Part shown: positions 8,321-16,325 of the stretch, in pieces | Layout: every line of letters begins with the position of its first letter | Numbering within the stretch: the stretch's first letter is position 1 | IMG/VR virus record: IMGVR_UViG_3300021347_000032 | Location: 1-25,049 of that record | Strand: one strand, 5' to 3' | Source: a virus | Length of the DNA stretch: 25,049 nt | Made by a program: the position numbers and the translations under genes | Notes under the pieces: generated by a model | The model's database searches: none | Told to the model about the DNA's origin: nothing | What the model saw: only the letters and a program-made list of their open reading frames with translations

Positions 8321-8697
8321 TATTCAGAATCGTTTTCACTTGAGTTCTTCTTTTTAGACCATTTCTTTTTGTTGCTCCATTTTTTCTTAGCTTGCTCGTC
8401 AGCTTTAATCTTGCCGACAGACTCCAGCATATCTTTGATTTCTGAACTAGCTTCAGCAAACATAGGTTTTGGAGCCGGGATGGGAGAGTTCTTAGCTTTA
8501 TAGCTCTGAAACTCTTTAAGTATCATCTCACGTAGAATAGATTTATCGTAATTAGGGTTTATCCCCACTTTAGAAGCTAACCCTCTGAGTTCTGATTTCC
8601 CATAAGAAGCCAGCTTTTCCTTAAGCTCAGCTGAAGTTTCCGCACCAAAATAATTGTTTTGGCCGTTACCATATGACACGTTTTCAAAATTGTCCAT
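8320..8697 (-). CDS. Small head-module protein with SAP/Rho-N-like helix pair
   Basis: 125 residues. Residues about 20-60 (AELKEKLASYGKSELRGLA, then a DKSILREMILKEF helix) resemble the two-helix nucleic-acid-binding SAP or Rho-N-terminal fold; this is inference. The C-terminus is a lysine-rich tail with repeated KKWSKKK-type motifs, which could contact DNA. Its place between the capsid gene and the adaptor suggests a head-associated role. The ATG is 4 bases after a GTGTATAATA box, without a Shine-Dalgarno sequence, and it lies beyond the capsid terminator, so it should have its own transcript. Confidence 0.7.
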   Translation of the reverse strand: MDNFENVSYGNGQNNYFGAETSAELKEKLASYGKSELRGLASKVGINPNYDKSILREMILKEFQSYKAKNSPIPAPKPMFAEASSEIKDMLESVGKIKADEQAKKKWSNKKKWSKKKNSSENDSE

Positions 8698-8701
8698 ATA
8701 C

Positions 8702-8711
8702 TATTATACAC
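8702..8711 (-). promoter_or_regulatory. Late box GTGTATAATA before the SAP-like gene
   Basis: The minus strand reads GTGTATAATA, then GTAT and the ATG at 8697. It contains a perfect TATAAT with 5 bases to the ATG. It lies between the capsid terminator and the gene, where an independent promoter is required. Confidence 0.6.
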
Positions 8712-8737
8712 AATATCCAAAAAAATATACAAAAAAA

Positions 8738-8763
8738 AGAGCCGCCCCCGTAGGAGCGACTCT
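8738..8763 (-). terminator. Rho-independent terminator of the capsid operon
   Basis: On the minus strand an 11-bp stem (AGAGTCGCTCC pairing with GGGGCGGCTCT, including G-U pairs) with a 4-base loop is followed by a long run of T. It lies 18 bases after the stop of the major capsid gene and separates it from the downstream neck genes. Confidence 0.88.
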
Positions 8764-8781
8764 AAATTTAAGCACCAGCTA

Positions 8782-9888
8782 TTACGCTGCGTCAATGATA
8801 GTAGCGGTAAGAGCGCGGTTATCAAGAACCATACGACCTTCTTCGATAGAACCGAAGTAACCGATTTTCTGTTGGCGAATGCTATACTGATCATCAGCGA
8901 TCAGGCTAAACTCACCACCAGAGTCTTCATCAACAGCTACAGCACGGACGAGAGACTCGCGAGAGCGATCAAGTCCAATGACAAGGTCATCAGCAGCGCT
9001 ATTGAAAGTAACTCCACCGTGAGTTCCAGAGAACAGCTTAGTGAAGCGCTTTCCAGCTCCAAGCTCAAGGATCTCCATGATAGAGATGCCGTAGAACTCA
9101 GGAAGACCAGCGCTGTTGTAAACGCTCATACGAAGCTCATCAGGAGCAGCGATGCCGTTAGTACCAGTTCCACCTACAGGACCAGTGTTAGTGTTGATTG
9201 GGTTGTAAGCGATAGCGCGAAGCATCTCAATAGTTTCAGGAGAAACAATGAGGTCGGTAATTCCCCGTCCCTGTCCAGCAGCAGGAGTCCCGCCGAGGAA
9301 AGATGTGTTAATGCGCTTAGCAAGAGTCATCATCTTGTTAAGGTCATCAAGGACGAAGTTCTTACCAGCAGCGGTAGCGCGAACGTGATCTTGGCTATTA
9401 GTCTCAGCGTCCTGAAGAGATCCCATGATTAAAGAAGCAGAAGTAGTTTCCTGCTTAGCAAGGATTTCCTGAGCGGCGCGAGTGAATGTCTTAGATACGA
9501 CATCCATGCGAGACTTAGCGGCATAACGACGATCAAAGCTGACAGCAGTGTCCAAGCTGTAAGTAGCGACCTTCATCTCGGATGCAGTAGGAAGCACTTG
9601 GTTAGTTGGAAGACCGCCAGCATGAGACTGACTGTAAACTTTCACATAATCTTCGTCGTTGACATCATAGTAGAGATCAAGGGGAATCGAAGGATTGTCA
9701 TCAGCGTTAAACTGGAGAGCGGTGAAAAGATTCGAAAGAGTAGGAGCATTGTTAATAACCTCTGCAAGCACAGGTCCGATAAACTCTGCAAGAGCTACTT
9801 GAGCTTCGTAAGCGACAGTGCGATTACGAGAAGCCATAGCTTTAACCAACTCGATTTGTTCTGGAGTTCTTTTTAAAGTGATTTTCAT
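8782..9888 (-). CDS. Major capsid protein, HK97-fold
   Basis: 368 residues, the usual size for an HK97-fold shell protein without a long delta domain. The N-terminus (KRTPEQIELVKAMASRNRT) is a helical arm, followed by an acidic extended segment, and then by the mixed alpha/beta body. It sits after protease-scaffold and decoration genes and before a strong terminator, the standard capsid cassette order. Codon use is clearly more biased (GCA/GCG, CTC, AAG, CGC) than in nearby genes, consistent with very high expression. No strong Shine-Dalgarno sequence is visible, only a purine-rich AGAAAG. Recognition is by overall sequence impression and context. Confidence 0.9.
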   Translation of the reverse strand: MKITLKRTPEQIELVKAMASRNRTVAYEAQVALAEFIGPVLAEVINNAPTLSNLFTALQFNADDNPSIPLDLYYDVNDEDYVKVYSQSHAGGLPTNQVLPTASEMKVATYSLDTAVSFDRRYAAKSRMDVVSKTFTRAAQEILAKQETTSASLIMGSLQDAETNSQDHVRATAAGKNFVLDDLNKMMTLAKRINTSFLGGTPAAGQGRGITDLIVSPETIEMLRAIAYNPINTNTGPVGGTGTNGIAAPDELRMSVYNSAGLPEFYGISIMEILELGAGKRFTKLFSGTHGGVTFNSAADDLVIGLDRSRESLVRAVAVDEDSGGEFSLIADDQYSIRQQKIGYFGSIEEGRMVLDNRALTATIIDAA

Positions 9889-9905
9889 TTTCTAGATTCT
9901 TTCTA

Positions 9906-10526
9906 TTAGTTGAATTTGAAGACAAGATACTCACCAGCGAACTGATCAGCGACACCGTTTTGACTGGCGCGACTTCCTGTTCCGATAATAGTTCCGAAAC
10001 TTCCGGTATCACCGACAGCACAACCAGTAACGGTTCCAGCAGTAGAGGCTTTGATTCCGTTTCCGATAATCAGATCACCACCAAGGTCACCTTGGAAAGC
10101 AGCGCTAGCAATAGTAAAGATACCTTTGGTAGCAACAGGAATAGCTTGTCCGGGGATAGCAGCCTGAAGCTCAGCAGCTTTCTGAGGGTTATAGAGAAGC
10201 TTCTCTCCGTTTTCATCATTTTTTGCGGTTTGCATAAGAGTTATACCAAGAGGTATATCTCCAACTCCAGCTGGCTCAACCTCCAAGCTAACTTTAGGAT
10301 ACTGATTGCGTCCAACATGTGGATAATCAGTTTTTCCAAGATAGCTGTCGGCTCCGTAAGAAACGGGGTCAGCATTGAAGTTCCCAGCCTTCACCTTAAC
10401 AAAAGTTCCAGCATCGCCAGAACCAGCATCGGTGGTGTTATCGAGTACCATCCCATCGGATGCTCGAAAGAGATTGACGACATCGTGTTCGTCATATTGT
10501 CTGAATGGAAGAATTTTAAGTCCCAT
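9906..10526 (-). CDS. Capsid decoration / minor head protein candidate
   Basis: 206 residues, beta-type and rich in Gly, Ala, Thr and Asp. The C-terminal half (IPVATKGIFTIASAAFQG, GDLIIGNGI, AGEYLVFKFN) looks like the small barrel of decoration or capsid-stabilising proteins encoded directly before the shell gene. The role comes from position (protease-scaffold, this gene, major capsid) and codon bias similar to the capsid gene. It is separated from the capsid start by 17 bases and was probably co-transcribed and made in similar amounts. No known motif was found, so a vertex or head-fibre role is also possible. Confidence 0.7.
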   Translation of the reverse strand: MGLKILPFRQYDEHDVVNLFRASDGMVLDNTTDAGSGDAGTFVKVKAGNFNADPVSYGADSYLGKTDYPHVGRNQYPKVSLEVEPAGVGDIPLGITLMQTAKNDENGEKLLYNPQKAAELQAAIPGQAIPVATKGIFTIASAAFQGDLGGDLIIGNGIKASTAGTVTGCAVGDTGSFGTIIGTGSRASQNGVADQFAGEYLVFKFN

Positions 10527-10545
10527 AATATTATTTTAGTTTAAG

Positions 10546-11211
10546 TTAAGAAATTTCTATGTTCTCACGAGAGAACGCTTTTTTGAATTTATCTACGAGG
10601 CTCTCTTCCTGAGAAGCAACAGCTTCGTTATTGTTCGAAATGTCGGCGTCAACCTGTTGCGCGTTGTCGAGAGCTTGCTCGACATCAACCTCTTCCGAAG
10701 CATTAGCAACACGCTTAGCAACTTCCTCATCAATACGAGCCTGAATCTCAGCCTCGAAAGCTTCTTTATTAGCTTTGCTCTTATGCTTCCAAAGCACTTC
10801 AAGCTTATCAGAGTAAGAAGCGAACGCTTCTTCAGCCCCATCAAGAGACTTCACTTCTTCAGCAAGGAACTGACGATCTTCATCGGAAAGCTCAAACTTT
10901 GAATCAAGTTCGTCCATACGCACATTGAAACGAGCGACAGCTTCTTCAGCTTTTTTCTCATTTTCAAAAACGTTAATCCGATCATTTGCTTCGGTAAGCT
11001 TGGTTTCAAGCTCAGAAACAGAAGCTTTAAGATCTTCGTATTCCTTTTTGACGGCTTCCTTTTCGCTCTGAAGAGCCTCTTTCTCTTTCAAAAACTCTTC
11101 GTTCTTTTCACGAATCGCATCTGAAAAAGTCTGAGTCATGGAAGCGACAGTTTCCTCACCGATTTTTTTCTCGATAAGAATGTCTTTAAGTTCATTAACA
11201 ATATTGTCCAT
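10546..11211 (-). CDS. Possible nested scaffold protein from an internal start
   Basis: In-frame internal ATG of the protease-scaffold gene. The 221-residue product would begin MDNIVNELKDIL and contain only the coiled-coil scaffold half. Upstream there is only a weak purine run (AAAGAAAA), so use of this start is an inference from the domain boundary and from known phages with nested protease/scaffold genes. Confidence 0.35.
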   Translation of the reverse strand: MDNIVNELKDILIEKKIGEETVASMTQTFSDAIREKNEEFLKEKEALQSEKEAVKKEYEDLKASVSELETKLTEANDRINVFENEKKAEEAVARFNVRMDELDSKFELSDEDRQFLAEEVKSLDGAEEAFASYSDKLEVLWKHKSKANKEAFEAEIQARIDEEVAKRVANASEEVDVEQALDNAQQVDADISNNNEAVASQEESLVDKFKKAFSRENIEIS

Positions 11212-12006
11212 AGCTATGTTATTTTCTTTTGTTACAGTTTTTTTATCTTTTTGTGAAAATTTATCTTGATCACTATCTTCTTGATCTTTGTAGATTCCTT
11301 TTACATCTGCAGCTGGATTAGAAGTAAAACCTATACCCAATGGATATATTTTTCCAGTAATCAATCTATAAATAGGTTCGCCCTTATCAGTTTTACCAGA
11401 ACCGCCATAAGCTTTTAAGAAACCATTCATTTCTTTGATTTTATGAGGGTCCGATACTATTTCAGCTTCGTTCAGCTTATCGCTTCCCACCGCTAAAACA
11501 TAATTAGAGAAACCGACTTCCCAACTTGCAGATATTTTTTTATAATAAGATTCGTCTTCAGGGTTAGTTGATTTTTCTAAAAGTTCTGCAAACTGCTTGT
11601 TTGCGGATTTATAAACAACAGCACCCAATGCTATATTAAACGGATCTTTTTTATTTTCTAATTCTTCGTTAGATAAAATTTTATTAGAACCATATTCACT
11701 GAAACCAGCAGTAACAATATGGCCCACAATCTTATCTTTATTATGCTCAATATTAGTAGGCTTATGTATAAACTGATCGTTATACTTTAAAGCGGTGGAG
11801 GTATCAATACCATCACCATTCCTATTAAACACATTAACGACAGCAGCGTTAAACGATACACCTAATAGGTCTACATTCTTCTCAAAGTCAATATTTTTAG
11901 GGACTAGAGAAGATAGTTCGTTTAACGAAGCCTTAGATACAAACGCATCATCTATTTGATGAGCAAAAATTTCAGATTCAAAAGTAGTTGTATACTTATA
12001 AGGCAT
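10546..12006 (-). CDS. Prohead maturation protease fused to scaffolding protein
   Basis: 486 residues from the ATG at 12006. An in-frame extension to 12123 is rejected because it overlaps the upstream gene; AAGGAG lies 10 bases before the chosen ATG. Residues 1-250 look like a serine prohead protease of the gp21/S78 type: a conserved His region (NIEHNKDKIVGHI, His88) and a Ser motif (KISASWEVGF, Ser159 or Ser161). Residues 266-486 form a long acidic, coiled-coil scaffold (EKEALQSEKEAVKKEYEDL) similar in style to phage core proteins. An internal ATG at 11211 (MDNIVNELKD) begins exactly where the scaffold starts and could yield free scaffold, as lambda C/Nu3 does. The protease should cleave the scaffold during maturation. 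Confidence 0.85.
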   Translation of the reverse strand: MPYKYTTTFESEIFAHQIDDAFVSKASLNELSSLVPKNIDFEKNVDLLGVSFNAAVVNVFNRNGDGIDTSTALKYNDQFIHKPTNIEHNKDKIVGHIVTAGFSEYGSNKILSNEELENKKDPFNIALGAVVYKSANKQFAELLEKSTNPEDESYYKKISASWEVGFSNYVLAVGSDKLNEAEIVSDPHKIKEMNGFLKAYGGSGKTDKGEPIYRLITGKIYPLGIGFTSNPAADVKGIYKDQEDSDQDKFSQKDKKTVTKENNIAMDNIVNELKDILIEKKIGEETVASMTQTFSDAIREKNEEFLKEKEALQSEKEAVKKEYEDLKASVSELETKLTEANDRINVFENEKKAEEAVARFNVRMDELDSKFELSDEDRQFLAEEVKSLDGAEEAFASYSDKLEVLWKHKSKANKEAFEAEIQARIDEEVAKRVANASEEVDVEQALDNAQQVDADISNNNEAVASQEESLVDKFKKAFSRENIEIS

Positions 12007-12007
12007 C

Positions 12008-12448
12008 TTACTTTTTCTCCTTAACCTCCAGTTTTTCACCTTTTGGATCAAGCTCCTCTTCATCATCTTTTGATAAAAGTTTCTTTTCAGCAGCTTCAGA
12101 GTCTTCCTTACTAATTTTTCCATCCTTCTTCATTTTATCAAGGATAGCCTTCTGTAATGCAGGTGGAAGTTTCTTTTGTTTATCATTAAGTTCTCCTTTG
12201 GTATCGTCCATCATCATAGCCCGCATCTTGTCGTATTTAACGGCGCAAGCAGCATATGTAGCTTTTGAGTCCATACCTTCAGTATCAGTCAAAGCTTTAT
12301 CGTCTGATGCACACATGCTCATATAAGATTTATACAAACCCGCTTCTGATCCGCTATACTTACTAGCGATGGATACTTCCGCTTCCCCATCGTTAAAACT
12401 TACAGTTTTTTCAAGGGGTACTTTAATGTCTTCTGGATTAACTTTCAT
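12008..12448 (-). CDS. Small charged head-module protein
   Basis: 146 residues. The first half is mixed alpha/beta with a Cys/Met-rich stretch (SYMSMCASDDKAL, TYAACAVKYDKMRAMMM). The second half is very rich in Lys and Glu (LPPALQKAILDKMKKDGK, then alternating acidic and basic runs), probably helical and flexible. I do not recognise a family. It lies between portal and protease-scaffold, overlapping the portal end by 11 bases and ending one base before the protease ATG, so all three are translated from one message. A head-assembly or internal-core role is inferred only from this place. Confidence 0.75.
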   Translation of the reverse strand: MKVNPEDIKVPLEKTVSFNDGEAEVSIASKYSGSEAGLYKSYMSMCASDDKALTDTEGMDSKATYAACAVKYDKMRAMMMDDTKGELNDKQKKLPPALQKAILDKMKKDGKISKEDSEAAEKKLLSKDDEEELDPKGEKLEVKEKK

Positions 12449-14414
12449 GACTATGATATAAAATTGCTGACGGATAAACTTCTAAGTTATGCTTATTAGA
12501 TACACTTAAAACCTCGTTCATCACATTTAATTCTTCAATAAGTTCGAAATCATCTATACAAGCTTCAAGGGTTTGAGTCCAATTTCCACGCTCAGAAGCG
12601 CAAATAATTGACTCACACAGTTTAGTTACCATCTCTTCTTGTTGCTCATTTAACTCCCCGCCGAACTTCTCTTCCGCTCTTTCTCTAGCGATAGAATTAA
12701 AAGCTTCTACAGCATAAATAGTAGTTTGGATGTTTGTTCTAGAGTATTCTGCATTAGACAATTTTTGATCCTCAACTGTTGTGGTTCCATGAGGTCTGCC
12801 AGCAGATTCAGGGGTGCTAGACTTTTCAGGAGCTTCGTCTTCAATCATTGGTACACCACCAACAATAGGGTTATAAAATCCCTCTTTTCTCTGTTGTATA
12901 TATGCGGTTTGAGCAGGAGCAATATCTTCTGCATTTGGAAACTGACCATTGTGGAACATTTCCATTCCTTGTTGAGGGGTAAGGATACCAAGCTCCATAA
13001 GACGGGTAGAAACACGCATAAGCTGCGTTTCATCGCGCATGTCAATATCCTTCATTGTTGCGGTAGGATAAGACTTAAATCCAAGGCTATTTGCGATCCT
13101 TTTTATTTCTCTCTGTAGGAAATCATTTAAGAAACAACTTCTAGCTTCTTTAAGGCGGTCAATGAATATTTGGGCTTTGACTTGTGTTGAATTATATTTT
13201 TCATCTCCAACAACAATGTTTTGTAGACCTTGTTTGATATCATCATTGAGAATCTGATATTTTGCTGGTCCAAGAACTTTATTCAAGTCTGGGATAACAA
13301 AATCGGCTTTAGTTGTGTAGTCTGATACTAGAACCCGGCCAACGCTCTCATTTTTAAAGAGGTGCTGCATAGCATTAATATTATTAGCATTTACGCCACC
13401 TTTTTCAGGTTCGGAACCCATAGTGATAAGAAGTATAACATTCTCGACAGTACGAGTGATTGCCTGATCCATCTTCTTTAGTTCAAGCTTGGCGTTTATA
13501 TCTTCCAACACTGGATATCCAAATGGTACTGCAAATGGCTCATAATCCTGTTTCTTATAGAATGAAAAACAAAGACGCTTAGGGTCTAATTCAATTTTAA
13601 TTCCATCTGTGTAGTATGACCCATCTTTAACGAGTTTCTTCATCTCAGGGTCTAAAGAATCATAAATTAACTGATCTTCTTCCGTAGATGGGTTCTGCAA
13701 ACGGGAAAGCTCATACTCAGACAAGACTTTTTCATATGCCCCAACATTAAATGTCGTAGCCCTTTTAGATACAATATCGAAAGGATTTAAAAGCACATAC
13801 TTGACTGGGATTTTATTGGCTGAAGGGTTAATAGCTCCAACTTGATTCATAAGCCTAGCATAGTCTTCAACTTCGAATTCCCCGTCAAATCTATAGATAA
13901 AGATATTACCACTGCGATAATACTCACGGAAGTATTGATCTTTTAGATTTTGCAGGTTGATTCTCTTAAAAAACTGGTGGAAGAATTCTCGACTCTTTTT
14001 AGTCCCACCCTCTAAGTAAATTTCAGTGTTTGCGAACTCAGACATAACATCTACAGCATTTCTAAACACCGCTACGTTAGCGTAAGCTTTTTGGCATAAC
14101 TCAATACCTTCACGGACGTTCACGCCATCAGCCGCATACTCATAAGGAAGCATACCCTTACGTATGCTAGAGAATCTGTCGATAGTGTTTCTGACTGCCG
14201 AACGATTAATCCTTGCTGAATTACCAGAAGCTTTAGTGTTGTTACGCGCTACAGATACACTTCTATATGAAGCGTCTGACGTATAAAATGATTCACCCAA
14301 TAATTCTGGGGTATATGATTCTTCAGAAGCTTGGCTCATTGCTAAATCTTCCAAATTGTTATTCTTACTGAATTTCTTCCAGTAATCTGATCGTTTCGTA
14401 TACTTCCTTGCCAT
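12438..14414 (-). CDS. Portal protein
   Basis: 658 residues, within the range of large phage portals. It forms the dodecameric ring for DNA passage and docks the terminase. The N-terminal third has the portal-like helical wing, with REGIELCQKAYANVAVFRN and a later YYRSGNIFIYR segment. The middle has the beta/helix clip and stem region. The C-terminal part after about residue 520 is a Pro/Ser-rich linker followed by a helical domain. It lies directly downstream of the large terminase and upstream of the protease, the canonical order. The ATG is 8 bases after a GTGTAATATA box with no Shine-Dalgarno sequence, so it probably begins a new transcript. Confidence 0.9.
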   Translation of the reverse strand: MARKYTKRSDYWKKFSKNNNLEDLAMSQASEESYTPELLGESFYTSDASYRSVSVARNNTKASGNSARINRSAVRNTIDRFSSIRKGMLPYEYAADGVNVREGIELCQKAYANVAVFRNAVDVMSEFANTEIYLEGGTKKSREFFHQFFKRINLQNLKDQYFREYYRSGNIFIYRFDGEFEVEDYARLMNQVGAINPSANKIPVKYVLLNPFDIVSKRATTFNVGAYEKVLSEYELSRLQNPSTEEDQLIYDSLDPEMKKLVKDGSYYTDGIKIELDPKRLCFSFYKKQDYEPFAVPFGYPVLEDINAKLELKKMDQAITRTVENVILLITMGSEPEKGGVNANNINAMQHLFKNESVGRVLVSDYTTKADFVIPDLNKVLGPAKYQILNDDIKQGLQNIVVGDEKYNSTQVKAQIFIDRLKEARSCFLNDFLQREIKRIANSLGFKSYPTATMKDIDMRDETQLMRVSTRLMELGILTPQQGMEMFHNGQFPNAEDIAPAQTAYIQQRKEGFYNPIVGGVPMIEDEAPEKSSTPESAGRPHGTTTVEDQKLSNAEYSRTNIQTTIYAVEAFNSIARERAEEKFGGELNEQQEEMVTKLCESIICASERGNWTQTLEACIDDFELIEELNVMNEVLSVSNKHNLEVYPSAILYHSHES

Positions 14415-14420
14415 TGCACT

Positions 14421-14432
14421 ATTATATTACAC
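14421..14432 (-). promoter_or_regulatory. Late box GTGTAATATA before the portal gene
   Basis: The minus strand reads GTGTAATATAAT. A TATAAT within it ends 6 bases before the ATG at 14414. No ribosome site is present in the 45-base gap. A 16-bp perfect palindrome (TAACTTTTAAAAGTTA) lies just upstream at 14447-14462, over the terminase stop codon, and might act as a weak terminator or operator. Confidence 0.6.
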
Positions 14433-14446
14433 AAAAAGTTACTTTC

Positions 14447-14462
14447 TAACTTTTAAAAGTTA
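14447..14462. repeat. 16-bp perfect palindrome at the terminase stop
   Basis: TAACTTTTAAAAGTTA reads the same on both strands. It covers the terminase stop codon and lies 15 bases upstream of the portal late box. It is AT-rich, so it is unlikely to be a strong terminator; an operator is possible. Confidence 0.5.
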
Positions 14463-16325
14463 AGAAATAAACATTGGGGTGAATGTTTCTGTAACATCAG
14501 ACCCCTGATCGTCTAACATATCGAAGTATACATTCATGCCCCAGTTACCCAATATTAAAGCGGAATAAGAGTCTTTTCGGGCTTTGTCAGCCCCTCTCTG
14601 CTTACGAAGGTTGGGTGGTAAATCAAAACTTTGTGTCCCTTGTGGTGAAGTCGTAACTTGTACCAAAGCGCATTGGACTTTTATAAGATCCATCATATCT
14701 CTTTGGTGTTCTACAAAATCAATCATCTTGGCCCCTTTGTTTTTTTCTTCAACATCTTGGTTCCTCAAGAATTTAAGCTTTTCAATAGGAATATTAGCTT
14801 TTCTTTGCATGTTGTAGTTGTCATCCATAGCTGCCCCAGCAAAATAAATCCTCTTGTGATCAAATGCAGATTGCAGACTCTCATTAGCGAAACGAATCCA
14901 TGTAGAACTAGGCTTCCTTAAAAACACAAATTTTCTCTTTGACTTATCTAATGTTCTCTTGAGTTGTCTAATACCCTTAGCATAATCTTTCGGGTTATCT
15001 AAATCAGCCTCAACAGTATCTATTTTTAAATTTAATTTTTTAAATATACCACTTTCTTTACACGCACTCAGAAATTGGACGCCTCCATTGTAGTCACCCA
15101 CAACCATTTCAATATTAAAGTGAGTTAGTAGGTAAGCCATGTACCTAATGTGTGTTTGAAGGTTTGACCCAGAAACAGCGTAGCTATGCACTACAACGCC
15201 TTTCCTCGTCTCTGGGTGGATCTTTATCAAAAGTATAGCGAAATCGTCTGAGCTTTCACTCTCAGACCAAGAAGGGTCAAATGCGAGGATGTATTTAGAG
15301 TTTGGTTCACCAATAACTTCCACACACTGCCCTTCCCCGTCAGGAATAGTACATACAGCCATTTTACTAACTTTGAAGTATCCAGAGCTGTCATCCGTAA
15401 ACACAGCTCCAAACTCTCGATCAAACTGAGACTGACTCATTGTTGATTTAGATTGGTTAATTAAATTTTGGTCATATAGTTGTGGAGGCGCACAATCATA
15501 ACTAAAATGCATAATAACCCTATGAGCGCCATCTTGTTTATTCTCATTAATTATTAAGGATTCATATTGTTGATATAACTTATACAAATATTCGAATTTA
15601 TACGATGCTGATGATAAACCAATAATTTTGTTGTTTGGCCAACGGGTTCTTTCCTCTTCCGTCATTTCACCCTCTTCGATCATTTTAGTTTCAAGGTCGT
15701 AGACTTCTTGCCTTTCTGTAGGGTTTTCAACAACAGATAGGAATGGCATGATAACCTCATTATAAATCTTTTCGGGCATCAGGAGAAGCTCATCTATGAT
15801 CATTCTCTGGAATCGGAAGCCTCGCAACTTTTCTCCGTCTCCCAGAGGTAAAGCTCTAATACTGCTAGTGCCTATCTCCATAACCCACTCATCATTCATT
15901 TTTGATGTCCTTGTAATACATTGAGACAAAAATTCAGCCTTGGGGCTTTTTGCAATATCCTCAATTTTCTTAAAGATCATCTTGGACTGACGGAATGATT
16001 TCGATATAATCCCTATCTGTACACCTTGATTCATTATGGCGTCGAGAATAGCAAACACAGCAGTAGAGAATGACTTACTCATACCTCGACTCCATATCCC
16101 TAAAAAATAATCAGTTTCCATCATAGACTTAATAGCCATATGCTGGAACGGGAATAACTTTACACCTGTAAACAATTCAGATGTAAAAGATGGATTCTCT
16201 CTAAGAAACTTATATAAAAGAAGCTTAGCCTCGCTTTCTTCGATGTAACCTTCTTTGGAAAGTATCTCTTCGTTTACTTCTTTGAACTTCCTGTAAAGGT
16301 TCTGGTTGCCTTCTATCCAAGCCAT
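14460..16325 (-). CDS. terL: Terminase large subunit
   Basis: 621 residues. It is the ATP-driven motor and headful or site-specific nuclease that packages DNA through the portal. The ATPase domain has an adenine-binding region (FPFQHMAIKSM), a Walker A variant SRGMSKSF at 79-86, a hydrophobic Walker B MIIDE at 175-179, and the coupling motif GLSSAS at 236-241. The RNase H-like nuclease begins at ILAFDPSWS (Asp350), with a second acidic motif in VVGDYNGG. The Walker A carries Ser rather than Gly-Lys-Thr spacing typical of classic P-loops, as in many T4-like terminases. The start overlaps the upstream nuclease gene by 101 bases in a different frame; no later start keeps the N-terminal ATPase region intact. 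Confidence 0.95.
   Translation of the reverse strand: MAWIEGNQNLYRKFKEVNEEILSKEGYIEESEAKLLLYKFLRENPSFTSELFTGVKLFPFQHMAIKSMMETDYFLGIWSRGMSKSFSTAVFAILDAIMNQGVQIGIISKSFRQSKMIFKKIEDIAKSPKAEFLSQCITRTSKMNDEWVMEIGTSSIRALPLGDGEKLRGFRFQRMIIDELLLMPEKIYNEVIMPFLSVVENPTERQEVYDLETKMIEEGEMTEEERTRWPNNKIIGLSSASYKFEYLYKLYQQYESLIINENKQDGAHRVIMHFSYDCAPPQLYDQNLINQSKSTMSQSQFDREFGAVFTDDSSGYFKVSKMAVCTIPDGEGQCVEVIGEPNSKYILAFDPSWSESESSDDFAILLIKIHPETRKGVVVHSYAVSGSNLQTHIRYMAYLLTHFNIEMVVGDYNGGVQFLSACKESGIFKKLNLKIDTVEADLDNPKDYAKGIRQLKRTLDKSKRKFVFLRKPSSTWIRFANESLQSAFDHKRIYFAGAAMDDNYNMQRKANIPIEKLKFLRNQDVEEKNKGAKMIDFVEHQRDMMDLIKVQCALVQVTTSPQGTQSFDLPPNLRKQRGADKARKDSYSALILGNWGMNVYFDMLDDQGSDVTETFTPMFIS

Noticed and set aside
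9960-10544. Long open frame on the plus strand opposite the decoration and capsid genes
   Set aside because: It is serine-rich and mirrors the codon pattern of the minus-strand genes, has no promoter or ribosome site, and overlaps strongly supported coding sequence; the same applies to 8872-9432.
12007-12123. N-terminal extension of the protease-scaffold gene
   Set aside because: It reads a lysine-rich shadow of the preceding gene. The ATG at 12006 has AAGGAG upstream and follows the previous stop directly.
12726-13118. Plus-strand open frame opposite the portal gene
   Set aside because: Cysteine- and arginine-rich shadow of the portal frame without start signals.
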